A stretch of DNA of 46,224 bases from DATEZO01 sp035255485 (GCA_035255485.1 DATEZO010000146.1:1-46224); one strand, 5' to 3'. Shown: positions 33,446 to 42,473, numbered from the stretch's first letter. The notes: generated by a model from the sequence alone, not told the origin. Program-made: numbers and translations.

Positions 33446-34575
33446 GATGTCACCTCCTTGGCGATGATAAGTTTTAGGATTTCGCTGGTGCCGCCGCCGA
33501 TCAGGGTGAAGCGCACGTCGCGCAGGTAGCGCTGTACCGGGTATTCCATTGCATAGCCATAAGACGCCAGCACACGCGCTGCCTGATCGCAGATGGTGGC
33601 TGCCGTCTCGGTTGCGAACAGTTTGGCCATCGCAGCCTGCTTGTGATGCGGTCTATCGTTATCGCGCAGCCAGGCAGCGTAGTGCACCAGATGCGTCGCG
33701 GCTTCAAGCCCGGTCGCCATCTCGGCCAGCTTCATCTGAATTGCCTGAAAGCGGTCGATCGGTTTGCCGAACTGCTTGCGTTCGGAGGCATAACGTACCG
33801 CTTCGTCGAGTGCCGCTCGGGCCACGCCCAGTCCCATTGCGCCGGTGATGATGCGGATCTCGGCCAGTGTCTTCTTCAGATGCGCTTCGCCGTCGCCTTC
33901 TTCATGCGACAGTCGGTGACTGTCCGGCACGAAGCAGTCGTCGAATGCAACTTCGGACGTTGGCAGCGCCAGCACGCCCATCTTGTGGATTTCACGTCCG
34001 ACGATGAGGCCCTTGAAGCCGCGCTCCACCAGGAAGATGGTCAGTTTTTTTTCTTCGCCGGCGCGGGCGAAGACAGTAAAGAAATCGGCGACCGGCGCTG
34101 ATGTGATCCAGGTTTTCTGGCCGTTGATCCGATAGCCGCCTTCCACCTTGGTCGCAGTAGTCGCAATACCGCCCAGGTCGGAGCCGGCGTTCGGTTCGGT
34201 CATGCAGATGGCAGCAATTTTTTCGCCACGCAACGCAGGCCTGAACAGCCGTTCGATGATGTCGGCATTGCCCAGCATGTGCAGAAACTTGGTGCCCATC
34301 AGCGATTGCATTGCCGCAGCGCCTGCCAGTGACATGCAACCGCGCGCCACTTCCGATAGCGCCAGGCAGAATTCGGCCAAGCCCATACCGGTGCCGCCTA
34401 CCTCTTCCGGATAGCGCATGCCGAAGAAACCGAGGCCGGCCAGCTCCTGAAACAATGCATGCGGGAAGGCGTGCGCTTCATCGAGCGCAGCCGCCTGCGG
34501 AGCGATCCGTTCGTCGCAGAAGCGGGCGAAGGTATCGCGCACTGCCTTTTGTTCGTCGGAGAGTTCGAAGTTCAT
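33442..34575 (-). CDS. iaaF: Decarboxylating acyl-CoA dehydrogenase, benzylmalonyl-CoA type
   Basis: A 377-residue acyl-CoA dehydrogenase. FAD/substrate regions are normal (CMTEPNAGSDLGG, GQKTWITSAP, ERKQFGKPIDRFQ). The catalytic glutamate is not. The motif usually written YEGTSxI reads IGGGTSEI, so Gly361 stands where the base should be, and the alternative position used by isovaleryl-CoA dehydrogenase (before R in AEIRIITGAMGLG) holds Ile. The IaaF enzyme of Aromatoleum oxidises and decarboxylates benzylmalonyl-CoA to cinnamoyl-CoA, with loss of CO2 taking the place of proton removal. A missing base fits such a reaction. The gene lies between mutase and hydantoinase genes, with 4-bp overlaps on both sides. 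Its product would here be 2-aminocinnamoyl-CoA (inference). Confidence 0.88.
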   Translation of the reverse strand: MNFELSDEQKAVRDTFARFCDERIAPQAAALDEAHAFPHALFQELAGLGFFGMRYPEEVGGTGMGLAEFCLALSEVARGCMSLAGAAAMQSLMGTKFLHMLGNADIIERLFRPALRGEKIAAICMTEPNAGSDLGGIATTATKVEGGYRINGQKTWITSAPVADFFTVFARAGEEKKLTIFLVERGFKGLIVGREIHKMGVLALPTSEVAFDDCFVPDSHRLSHEEGDGEAHLKKTLAEIRIITGAMGLGVARAALDEAVRYASERKQFGKPIDRFQAIQMKLAEMATGLEAATHLVHYAAWLRDNDRPHHKQAAMAKLFATETAATICDQAARVLASYGYAMEYPVQRYLRDVRFTLIGGGTSEILKLIIAKEVTS

Positions 34576-36266
34576 TGCAGCTCGCTATCTGTCATGCCAT
34601 ACAGGCGCTTGGCAGCATCAGCCGAAATGATGCCGTTCCTGACTTCCTCGGCCAGCAGCTTGCGATCGCGTTTCTTCGGATCGCCGTAGCCGCCACCGCC
34701 GCCCGCTTCCTGATGATAGATGACGCCCTTGGGAACGCCGATGATCAGATCCTTGTTTTTCGGCGTGACGGTACTGCCGTCCGGATAATGCAGCCGGATG
34801 AAATTCAGGGTGCCTTCACCGCCGCCGAACAGGCCGAATGCCGGCTCGAAATCGCCATCGCCGAACGTCACCAGCTGTGTATCGTCCGAGCCGATCCTGA
34901 AAATCGTTTCCACACCCAATCCGCCGCGCCACTCGCCGGCGCCGGCCGAATCCATCAGCAGCTCGTGCTTGATCAGCGTGTGCGGAGTCTGTTGTTCGAA
35001 CATTTCATAATCCTGATCGAGTACGCCGCCGGAAGCATCGATCATGCCGATATGATCGTAACCGTCGGTGCCCAACATGGCGCCGGAGCCACCCTTCAAG
35101 CCCATGAAGCCGATATCCACGTATTTCTCTTTATTGCGCGGATCGATGCCAGTGGTCAGCGAGCACAGCAGGTTATTCCAGCCGGCAGTCACGCGGTCTG
35201 GCATCACCGGCGCCAGGGCACGCTGGATCGCATCGGCGTTGGGCGGGCATAGATGATTGCCGAAAGTAGTGGCCTTCGGATAGGCCGCGTTCAGAATCGT
35301 GCCTTGCGGTATCACGATTTCGATCGGTTGCACCATGCCCTCGTTGTGGGGAATATCCGGATTCACCATTTGCAGCAGAGTCAGGATGGTGGCTGACGCG
35401 CTCGACGTGAAAGTGCCGTTGACAAAGCCGTTAGTCTGGTCGTCGGTGCGCGAGTAATCGAACTTGATGGCGCGATCCTTGACCTCGATATCAACCCGGA
35501 TCGTGAATTTGGAGCCTGGATGGCGGCCATCGTAATAAACAAAGCCTTCGCCGGAATAACAGCCATTGGGAATCTTGGCAATCTCCGCTTCCATCATCTT
35601 GCGGGTTGCGTCAAACAGCGCCTGCTTGTGTGATTCGTAGCTACTCACGCCGTATTTGCCGAGCAGTTCCAGCAGACGCCGTTCGCCGACGGTACAGGCA
35701 CCAATTTGCGCCTTCAAATCGTGCTGCACGATGTCAAAGCGAATGTTGGCGAAAATCAGCTCCCATACATCCTTGCGCAATTTTCCTTTTTCGATCACTT
35801 TGATCGGCGGAATGCGCAACGCTTCCTGCCAGACTTCGATTGCATTTGGATTATAGCCACCGGCAACATTGCCGCCGATGTCGGCCTGATGGCCTTTGAC
35901 CGCAGTCCATGCAACCAGTTTCCCTTCCAGAAAGATTGGCTTGTATACCGCCACGTCATTGTTCTGGTTGCCAAGGCTGAATACGTCATTATGGAAAATG
36001 ACGTCGCCCGGATAAATCTCGTCGCCAAAATATTCCTTGATGTACTTGCATACCGGTGCCAGTGAAAAGGCCAGGATCGGCAGGTTTTCGGTTTGCTCCA
36101 GCATGTTGCCGTCGCCATCGTACAGGCCGGTCACGTAATCCTTGGCCTCGCACAGGATTGGCGAGCGGGTGGTCTGCTCCATCGAGATGCTCATCTCATC
36201 CGTAATGGACTTGAAGGTCCGTGCATATACGGAAAGCAGGATTGGATCTATTTTCATGTCGCTCAT
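34572..36266 (-). CDS. Hydantoinase B/oxoprolinase-family subunit
   Basis: A 564-residue HyuB-type subunit. It opens with DPILLSVYARTFKSITDEM and carries PGDVIFHNDVFSLGNQNNDV, a metal-contact region, and GHQADIGGN. The ending EAGGGGGYGDPKKRD is the family's C-terminal glycine-rich signature. With HyuA it forms an ATP-dependent enzyme that opens cyclic amides or carboxylates ketones. In the indoleacetate pathway a hydantoinase-like enzyme is proposed to hydrolyse the lactam of 2-oxoindoleacetate to 2-aminophenylsuccinate. The order HyuA-HyuB with a 4-bp overlap and the adjacent acyl-CoA dehydrogenase gene (4-bp overlap) support that assignment. Confidence 0.9.
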   Translation of the reverse strand: MSDMKIDPILLSVYARTFKSITDEMSISMEQTTRSPILCEAKDYVTGLYDGDGNMLEQTENLPILAFSLAPVCKYIKEYFGDEIYPGDVIFHNDVFSLGNQNNDVAVYKPIFLEGKLVAWTAVKGHQADIGGNVAGGYNPNAIEVWQEALRIPPIKVIEKGKLRKDVWELIFANIRFDIVQHDLKAQIGACTVGERRLLELLGKYGVSSYESHKQALFDATRKMMEAEIAKIPNGCYSGEGFVYYDGRHPGSKFTIRVDIEVKDRAIKFDYSRTDDQTNGFVNGTFTSSASATILTLLQMVNPDIPHNEGMVQPIEIVIPQGTILNAAYPKATTFGNHLCPPNADAIQRALAPVMPDRVTAGWNNLLCSLTTGIDPRNKEKYVDIGFMGLKGGSGAMLGTDGYDHIGMIDASGGVLDQDYEMFEQQTPHTLIKHELLMDSAGAGEWRGGLGVETIFRIGSDDTQLVTFGDGDFEPAFGLFGGGEGTLNFIRLHYPDGSTVTPKNKDLIIGVPKGVIYHQEAGGGGGYGDPKKRDRKLLAEEVRNGIISADAAKRLYGMTDSELQ

Positions 36267-38425
36267 GCCAGGATCTCCTTCTTGTCTTTCAGATGCGATT
36301 GCGCCGGGTCTTCCAGCATTTCATGCAGACCGGATTTCACCAAGTCCTCGCGACCTTTGCGGAACAGCGTGAATGAGCCGTAGGCGTCGACCACGCAGTC
36401 GAAGGAAGCGCTAACGAAGATGGCGGTGGTTTCCTGTTCGATCATGGCAGGGCCATGAACCCGGTTGCCATAGTGCATCAGATGGCCGTCATACAGTGGG
36501 ATGCTGGTAAACATTCTGGTTTCAGGAATATAAATACTGCGCTCCCCTTTGATCGCGGCGGACGCATCGGCGCCGGCCCAGGATTCCTTGCGATAGGATG
36601 GCTTGTCGGTCAGGCCGATGGCCTGCACCCGCACATTGATGATTTCCACTGGCGTATTTTCCTGCTCCAGCGAATAGCCATACAACCGGTTGTGCTCGGT
36701 ATGGAAAGCCTGTGCGATGGCAGTGGCGTCCTGGCTGGCGAGCAGGTCGGCAGACACGGTGAAGGACACTTCATGATATTGCTTGATGTAGCGGCAGTCG
36801 AACTTGACGACAGTGTTGCGTCGCGCTTCCGGGATGCGTTCCTCGCTGAGCTGGCGCGCTCCTTCACGCGACATTTCGCCAATGATGGTGGTCAGTTTTC
36901 CCCAGTCAATATCCTCCAGTCGCGATACGAAGGTGCGCACGAAATCATGCTTCAACTCGCTCATCAGCATGCCGAACGCACACAGTACGGATGATTCCCG
37001 TGGCACGATCTGGAATGGAATTTCCAGCTCCTCGCAAATCAGGCAGGAATGGATCGGACCTGCGCCGCCGGCTGGAATGTAGGGAAACTCGCGTGGGTCG
37101 AAACCGCGCTTGATCGTGACTTCGCGCACGCCTTGCGCCATGTTGTTGCAAGCCACGCGGTACATGCCAGCGGCAGCTTCCTCGATGGTGAGGCCCATGG
37201 GTTTTGCGATGTGCTCGTCGATGGCCTGGCGTGCTGCGCTAATGTCCAGCTTCATCTTGCCACCGGCAAAGAATTCAGGATCGAGATAACCCAGTACTAC
37301 GTTGGCATCGGTGGTAGTGGGTAGCTTGCCGCCCTGCATGTAACAGGCAGGGCCAGGGGCGGCGCCTGCGCTTTGCGGCCCCATGCGTAGCATGCCGCCC
37401 TGATCTAGCCAGCCGATCGATCCGCCGCCAGCGCCGATGGTGTGGATATCCAGCATCGGCAAGGCAATCTTGTGGCGTGCGATTTCGCCGTCATTCTTTA
37501 TCATCGGGCTAGCCACGGCGACCGAGGCCTCGAAGCTGGTGCCGCCCATGTCGGTCGTGATGCACTTGTCCTGTCCGTGCGCGGCGACATAGAACAACCC
37601 GGCGCCAGGTCCGCCAGCCGGTCCGGAAAGCAGTGTTAATGCGGCTTTTTCGCGCGCCAGCTGAGGCGAGATCACGCCGCCGTTGGACTGCATGATCAGT
37701 AACAGGCCATGGAATCCGGTCTGTTTCAGGCGGCCGACCAACTGGTCGAGATAATGATTGAGTTTCGGTCCGACATAGGAGTTGAGCGCCGTGGTACTGA
37801 CGCGCTCGTAGAAGCGGATCGACGGTAGCACATCGGTCGATACGCTCAGGTAAGCCTCGGGCATCTCCTGGCGCACCAGCGCCGCTGCAACCTGTTCATG
37901 CGCCGGATTGGCAAAGGAGTTCATGAAGCAGACCGATACCGCCTGCACGCCTTCCTGTTTGAACAGCGCGATGGCCTGGCGCACCTGTTCCAGATCGAGC
38001 GGAGCTGTTTCTGTTCCGCTGCGATCCAGGCGGCCCTTGATGCCTGTCCGCAGATGACGCGGCACCAACGGTTTTACATTGGTGTAGCGGTTGTTGTATT
38101 GCTCTTCGCGGATGCCGCGCCGCATTTCCAGTGCATCGCGCACACCCTCGGTGGTGAGCAGACCGCAACGCGCACCGTTTCCGGTCAGTGTGGCGTTGGT
38201 GGTTACCGTAGTGCCGTGCACGATGGTGTCGATGCGCGGTGCGAAATCCGCCAGCGATTGCGGCGGGTTCATGCTGGCAGCGATGTTGGCAAGACCGTTG
38301 ACAACTGCGATCGATGGGTCCGATGGCGTTGACAGGGTCTTGAAGATGGCCGGCTCGGCGCCGTCGCGTGTGACGACGAAATCGGTAAAGGTACCGCCGA
38401 CGTCGATTCCTATTTTCAGCGCCAT
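36263..38425 (-). CDS. Hydantoinase A/oxoprolinase-family subunit
   Basis: A 720-residue HyuA-type subunit with an actin-like ATPase fold. The N-terminal phosphate loop is IGIDVGGTFTDFVVT. TDMGGTSFEASVA and GAGGGSIGWLDQGGML are further nucleotide-site segments, and the C-terminal domain carries the typical HxMHYGNRVHGPAMIEQET pattern. It activates the substrate by phosphorylation for its HyuB partner. Ring opening of 2-oxoindoleacetate is the expected job from the iaa gene context; acetone- or acetophenone-carboxylase-like chemistry is an alternative from the family, but no third subunit is present. It starts 51 bp after the CoA ligase gene. Confidence 0.9.
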   Translation of the reverse strand: MALKIGIDVGGTFTDFVVTRDGAEPAIFKTLSTPSDPSIAVVNGLANIAASMNPPQSLADFAPRIDTIVHGTTVTTNATLTGNGARCGLLTTEGVRDALEMRRGIREEQYNNRYTNVKPLVPRHLRTGIKGRLDRSGTETAPLDLEQVRQAIALFKQEGVQAVSVCFMNSFANPAHEQVAAALVRQEMPEAYLSVSTDVLPSIRFYERVSTTALNSYVGPKLNHYLDQLVGRLKQTGFHGLLLIMQSNGGVISPQLAREKAALTLLSGPAGGPGAGLFYVAAHGQDKCITTDMGGTSFEASVAVASPMIKNDGEIARHKIALPMLDIHTIGAGGGSIGWLDQGGMLRMGPQSAGAAPGPACYMQGGKLPTTTDANVVLGYLDPEFFAGGKMKLDISAARQAIDEHIAKPMGLTIEEAAAGMYRVACNNMAQGVREVTIKRGFDPREFPYIPAGGAGPIHSCLICEELEIPFQIVPRESSVLCAFGMLMSELKHDFVRTFVSRLEDIDWGKLTTIIGEMSREGARQLSEERIPEARRNTVVKFDCRYIKQYHEVSFTVSADLLASQDATAIAQAFHTEHNRLYGYSLEQENTPVEIINVRVQAIGLTDKPSYRKESWAGADASAAIKGERSIYIPETRMFTSIPLYDGHLMHYGNRVHGPAMIEQETTAIFVSASFDCVVDAYGSFTLFRKGREDLVKSGLHEMLEDPAQSHLKDKKEILA

Positions 38426-38476
38426 TGTTTGTACTCCATCATGGTGATTGGCATGGGTTTTTTCATTGTGAATGCG

Positions 38477-40000
38477 TTAGGCGACAGCCTCGTGCTCGAT
38501 CATCCTGCGCACGTCTTCCTTGCGAATCTTGCCTACGGCAGTGCGCGGCAAGCGATCGACAAATCGCACATCCTTGGGATGCTTGTAGCGGGCGATGCGG
38601 CCTTCAAACATTCTCAGGATCTCCTGCGCCGTAAGGTGGCTGCCGGCTGCCAGCACGACGACTGCAACTGCAATTTCGCCCCAGCGCGGATCGGCCCGGC
38701 CAACTACGGACGATTCGACGATGTCCGGGCATTCGGCCAGTATATTTTCGATTTCGGCCGGATAGATGTTCTCGCCGCCGGAAATGATCATGTCCTTGAT
38801 ACGGCCATCGATATACAAGTAGCCATCGACGTCCCAATGTCCCATATCGCCGGTATGCAGCCAGCCGTCGACCAGCGTGGCAGCCGTCACCTGCGGTGCA
38901 TTCCAGTAGCCGAGCATGACATTGGGCCCGCGCACGATAATTTCACCGCTGGCGCCGGCACTGACGTCCTGATTGGTTGCGTCGACGATGCGCACCCTGC
39001 AGTGCGCGGCCGGGCGCCCGGTCGAGCCGGCCTTTTTCATGGCCTCGTCGGCCTTGAGATAAGCGGCAATCGGGCAGGTTTCGGTCGACCCGTAGACTTG
39101 TACCAGAGGTACGCCGCGCGCGTGGACGGCGCGAATCAACCGGTCGGATACGACGGTGGAGCCGGTGCTGATCATGCGCAGGCTGGAAAAGTCGGCGCTT
39201 TGCCAGCGCGGGCTAGCCATCATCATTTCGAGCTGGGCCGGCACCAGCACCGTAAGTGTGATGCGCTCGCGCTCAATGGCATCGAATGCGGCGTCCACAT
39301 CGAATTTGGGATGCAGCACCACAGTGCAGCCGATGCTGAGACCGGGTGTGGTTTGGTTATTAAGGCCGCCGACGTGGAATAGCGGCAGCGTGGTAAGAAT
39401 GACGTCATCGGTGATCAGTCCGTGCATATCCATGCTGTTGGATGCATTCCACTCCAGCGCGCCCTGGCTTAGCAGTACACCTTTCGGTTTGCCAGTCGAG
39501 CCGGAGGTATAGCAGATCAGCAGCGGGGTATCCGGGCCGACCAGGGGATCGTGCGCTACGGTGCGCTCTGCACGCCCTAGAAAACCTTCATAGGCAATCC
39601 AGCCATTCGCAGGCTGGCCGAAGCCCACCAGCGTCATCATCCCGAGCTCACTGCGGAATGCATCCGTCTGCTCGAAGAACTGAGGCTCGACAAACAGCAC
39701 CGATGGTGGACAGTCTGCCAGCATCTGGCGATGTTCGGGCCCGGCCAGACGCCAGTTGAGCGGCATGAACAGGGCGCCGAGACGGGCGCAGGCGAACAGC
39801 ATGGCGAGCATTTCCGGACTGTTGAATCCCAGATAAGCCACACAGCCACCGCGCCGTACGCCGGACGCAGCCAATGCCGACGCCTGCTGCCGTATCATTG
39901 CGTCCAGATCGGCATACGACACATCACGACCCGGAAAACGAATCGCCACCTTGCCGGGCATGAGCCCTGCGTGACGTTCTATCCATTCGGACAGATCCAT
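38477..40000 (-). CDS. iaaB: Aryl/acyl-CoA ligase, probable indoleacetate-CoA ligase
   Basis: A 507-residue AMP-forming ligase. The phosphate loop is ICYTSGSTGKPKGVLLS, the adenine motif VQVYGSTETCPI, then GWLHTGDMGHWD, GRIKDMIISGGENIYPAEIE and the C-terminal catalytic Lys in TAVGKIRKED. It makes an acyl-CoA from acid, ATP and CoA. The iaa cluster is known to include one CoA ligase (IaaB, acting on indoleacetate); this is the only ligase in the window, so I name it by context, not by substrate motif. It has a strong GGAGGAGA ribosome site at ATG 40,000. The 133 bp upstream contain short hairpins but no operator-like sequence, so a separate promoter here is open. Confidence 0.82.
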   Translation of the reverse strand: MDLSEWIERHAGLMPGKVAIRFPGRDVSYADLDAMIRQQASALAASGVRRGGCVAYLGFNSPEMLAMLFACARLGALFMPLNWRLAGPEHRQMLADCPPSVLFVEPQFFEQTDAFRSELGMMTLVGFGQPANGWIAYEGFLGRAERTVAHDPLVGPDTPLLICYTSGSTGKPKGVLLSQGALEWNASNSMDMHGLITDDVILTTLPLFHVGGLNNQTTPGLSIGCTVVLHPKFDVDAAFDAIERERITLTVLVPAQLEMMMASPRWQSADFSSLRMISTGSTVVSDRLIRAVHARGVPLVQVYGSTETCPIAAYLKADEAMKKAGSTGRPAAHCRVRIVDATNQDVSAGASGEIIVRGPNVMLGYWNAPQVTAATLVDGWLHTGDMGHWDVDGYLYIDGRIKDMIISGGENIYPAEIENILAECPDIVESSVVGRADPRWGEIAVAVVVLAAGSHLTAQEILRMFEGRIARYKHPKDVRFVDRLPRTAVGKIRKEDVRRMIEHEAVA

Positions 40001-40133
40001 ACCTTGTCTCCTCCATAGTCCGCCGGGCGCTGTTTGCGTCTCTGTGGCGGTTACCCAATCGATGTCTTAGGCGGGCACTACGCGCCCGTCCCGCAACTTC
40101 CTGTTATCAGGGGTGGCAAACCCCCTTTCAATA

Positions 40134-41339
40134 CTATGCGTCGCATACCTCAAGTACTACCGCCATGGCGGTATCGCCCGCTGCGCAACCGCTGAAGAGA
40201 CCGTAGCCGCCGCCGCGAATCGCCAGTTCCTCAATCAGTTCGATGATTGCACGCGTACCCATCGGCGCTTGCGGATGGCCCCAGACCAGCGAACACCCAT
40301 AATTATTCATCTTCATCAAGTCGACTCCGGTTTCCTTGGCGAAGAACAGGTCGTTTACCGCGAACGGGTTATGGGTCTTGATCGCATTCATCCGGTCTAT
40401 TGTCAGCCCGGCTTGTTGCAGGGCGCGCTGCGCGGCCGGAACCGTTGCTGCCGGCATGTACGCGAGCGCGACACGGGCCAGTCCGAAGCCGTGCAGCCGC
40501 ACCGCAATCCTGGGGTTGGTGGACAGTTCGCGCGCCTTGTCGGACGTGGTGACGATGAGCGCAGCATTACCGTCGGCCGGATGCGTCTGGCCGCCAAACG
40601 TGATGCTGCCGCCTTCCATCACCGGAGCCAATTTGGCAAGTCCTTCAGCGGTTGAGTAATTAATGCCTTCGTCGCCTTCCAGCCTGTTCGCAATTTTTTT
40701 GAAATTGGGAGTCGGCACGTCGAAAGGCAGCGTCATGAAACGCTTCAGGAAAGCTGAATCGTTTGCCAATGCACTGCGATACTGTTCTTCGCGGCGCAGC
40801 ACCACGTCGTGCTGGCGGGCCGTGTCGATACTGTGATCGGTAGCGACGTTTTCGGCTGTTTGCAGCATTGTGTGGCCACCTAGCGGGTCGCAGCCAAAGT
40901 TATCCATCACCCAGTTTTCTGAGATGCCGGTGCCTCCAGGGCCACGCGGGTTGGGATAATACAAGTGCGGGCCATTGGAAGTGCGATCGCAATTGACGGC
41001 AAGCGCTACCGTGGCGATGCCAGCCTCGATTTCCTGCGTGGCAGCCAATAGCGTGCGTACGCCGGTGGCGCAGGCCTGCATCAGGGTAGGGCCACCGGCC
41101 CGGTTTGCGCCGATCATGCCCATTACCCAGGGCGCACCGTAGAAGGCGGCTTTTTGCGGCACTGACATGCCGAGCGCGCCATAGTCGAACGATGTCGGGT
41201 CGATGTTGCGTTTGGCTAGCTCATTGCGCGCCACATACGCTGCAAATTCAAGACTGTGCAAACTGGCGAAACTGCCCTGCCAGCGCGCAAAGGGCGTGCT
41301 CCAGTAAGCGCCGTAGGGAATCTCAGCTTTATAGGCCAT
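40134..41339 (-). CDS. Thiolase-family beta-ketothiolase
   Basis: A 401-residue thiolase. The acyl-carrying Cys is in LMQACATGVRTL, the His in YGCSLVWGHPQAPMGTR, and the second Cys in GYGLFSGCAAGDTA. It would use CoA to cleave a 3-oxoacyl-CoA. In the iaa route this is 3-oxo-3-(2-aminophenyl)propionyl-CoA, giving 2-aminobenzoyl-CoA and acetyl-CoA (inference). It differs from degradative FadA-type thiolases by its GHPQAPMG replacement of the common GHPxGxTG. It starts 14 bp after the damaged MaoC-like gene, and 133 bp separate it from the CoA ligase gene. Confidence 0.88.
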   Translation of the reverse strand: MAYKAEIPYGAYWSTPFARWQGSFASLHSLEFAAYVARNELAKRNIDPTSFDYGALGMSVPQKAAFYGAPWVMGMIGANRAGGPTLMQACATGVRTLLAATQEIEAGIATVALAVNCDRTSNGPHLYYPNPRGPGGTGISENWVMDNFGCDPLGGHTMLQTAENVATDHSIDTARQHDVVLRREEQYRSALANDSAFLKRFMTLPFDVPTPNFKKIANRLEGDEGINYSTAEGLAKLAPVMEGGSITFGGQTHPADGNAALIVTTSDKARELSTNPRIAVRLHGFGLARVALAYMPAATVPAAQRALQQAGLTIDRMNAIKTHNPFAVNDLFFAKETGVDLMKMNNYGCSLVWGHPQAPMGTRAIIELIEELAIRGGGYGLFSGCAAGDTAMAVVLEVCDA

Positions 41340-41353
41340 GGTCGAGTCCGATT

Positions 41354-41665
41354 TTAAAATTGTTGGAAGTTGGAATTACTACGGTAGCGCGACCGTTGCC
41401 TTGCCGAGTTGAGCGTTATGGCGCGCCGCTTGTCGATGCCCAATTCGTCAAGGAGCAGAAAACACTGGTTGCCTTTCATCGCGACCGCAAATGGAAAGCT
41501 TGGGGGTGCCGGCAACGACCGATAGCCCGCAGCCTGCGCAGCCGCTTCGTTGAAATAGACCGGATGGGGATCGCCGATCGCTTCGGCGAAGCTGCGAATC
41601 CAGCGCTTTTCCACCTCTGCGCTGAAAGGTGGGTATTCCTTGCCGATGAGGCTCTTCTCGATCAT
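41354..41665 (-). pseudogene. MaoC-like (FAS1-type) dehydratase, internally deleted
   Basis: The first 81 codons match the N-terminal part of the FAS1-like/MaoC dehydratase domain (VEKRWIRSFAEAIGDPHPVYF, then YRSLPAPPSFPFAVAMK and LLLDELGIDKRR). Beyond DKRR the frame turns to ITLNSARQRSRY and stops. A second frame right there reads RHNAQLGKATVALP and stops at 41,379, which looks like the usual C-terminal strand of the same family. About 50 codons of the core seem lost with a frameshift. The hydratase step is covered by the fusion enzyme at 24,483, which may explain tolerance of the loss. An assembly error is an alternative. Confidence 0.6.
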
Positions 41666-41700
41666 TGCTGCAGACTCTCCTTTTTAAGATTTCCGGTCTT

Positions 41701-42390
41701 TTAGTTATTGTCGTCAGTCTGACGGTCCAGGCCGACGGCAGCGATAAAGGCATTTCTGGCTTCCGCCAAATGGTCACGCATGGCTGCTGCTGCAGCATCA
41801 CCATCGCCAGCGGCAAGCGCGGCGGCGATACGCTTGAGTCCTTTCAATACCACGGTGCGTACCTTGGCTTTGTCCAGGGTGACAGAGCGTAGATGGTGCA
41901 CGTGATCGGCATACAGTTCAGCTGCGCGCACCAGGCGGGAGTTCGGTACGAGGGCTAGCCAGGCTGTACGGAAATATTCGTTTGCTTCCATGAAGGCAGT
42001 GTTGTCGCCGGCCTTGTGCGCGGCGATGCTGGCGTCGAGCGCAGCCATGATAGGCGCGCGTGCAGCAGGATCGATGGACTGCCTGGCTACCTGTCGCAGC
42101 GCTTCTGGCTCAATCAGGCTGCGTATTTCGTAAATATCATCAATATCGGACAATGTAAGGGAAGGTACCGCAAAGCTGCGACCATCGGAAACCACCAACC
42201 CTTCGTTCGCCAGTCGTGCCAGCGCTTCGCGCACAGGGGTGCGCGATACGCCAAGCTGGGCAGCCAGCGATACCTCTTGCAATGGTTGTCCGGGAAGCAT
42301 CTTGCCATTTCGAATGTTGGCCCGCAGTGTCTCGTAGACTCGGCCGCTCAAGGCGATTGGGCGTGCAACGGGTTGTAACAAAGAAATCAT
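41701..42390 (-). CDS. GntR/FCD-family transcriptional regulator
   Basis: A 229-residue regulator with an N-terminal winged helix (residues about 15-80; recognition region LGVSRTPVREALARLANEG) and a C-terminal FCD effector domain (DIYEIRSLIEPEALRQVARQ, MEANEYFRTAWLALVPN, and a metal-ligand-like DHVHHLRS). I use ATG 42,390; a GTG four codons upstream at 42,402 is possible. It is the first gene of the indoleacetate operon. An identical 12-bp site, ATACTGTATACA, lies upstream of this gene, of the monooxygenase operon and of the reductase gene. It is therefore probably autoregulated and controls all three units, with a pathway CoA ester or aromatic acid as ligand (inference). A GntR regulator is part of the known iaa set. 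Confidence 0.88.
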   Translation of the reverse strand: MISLLQPVARPIALSGRVYETLRANIRNGKMLPGQPLQEVSLAAQLGVSRTPVREALARLANEGLVVSDGRSFAVPSLTLSDIDDIYEIRSLIEPEALRQVARQSIDPAARAPIMAALDASIAAHKAGDNTAFMEANEYFRTAWLALVPNSRLVRAAELYADHVHHLRSVTLDKAKVRTVVLKGLKRIAAALAAGDGDAAAAAMRDHLAEARNAFIAAVGLDRQTDDNN

Positions 42391-42460
42391 ATGTGGTTTC
42401 ACTTTCCATTAAGCAGAAATACAGGGTAGGGATCAAGATTATCAATCACCGCCTTAATGC

Positions 42461-42473
42461 ATACTGTATACAT
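42461..42473. promoter_or_regulatory. GntR-type operator, copy 2
   Basis: ATACTGTATACAT, sharing ATACTGTATACA with the sites at 16,504 and 44,825 and TGCATACTGTATACA with the latter except for the first base context. It is about 70 bp upstream of the GntR gene, suiting autoregulation of the whole indoleacetate operon. Confidence 0.72.

Noticed and set aside
34572..38425. Acetone or acetophenone carboxylase
   Set aside because: Only two HyuA/HyuB-type subunits and no further carboxylase subunit; lactam hydrolysis suits the surrounding genes.
40001..40133. Operator or terminator between thiolase and ligase genes
   Set aside because: Only short 4-5 bp hairpins and no copy of ATACTGTATACA; not enough to call a regulatory site.
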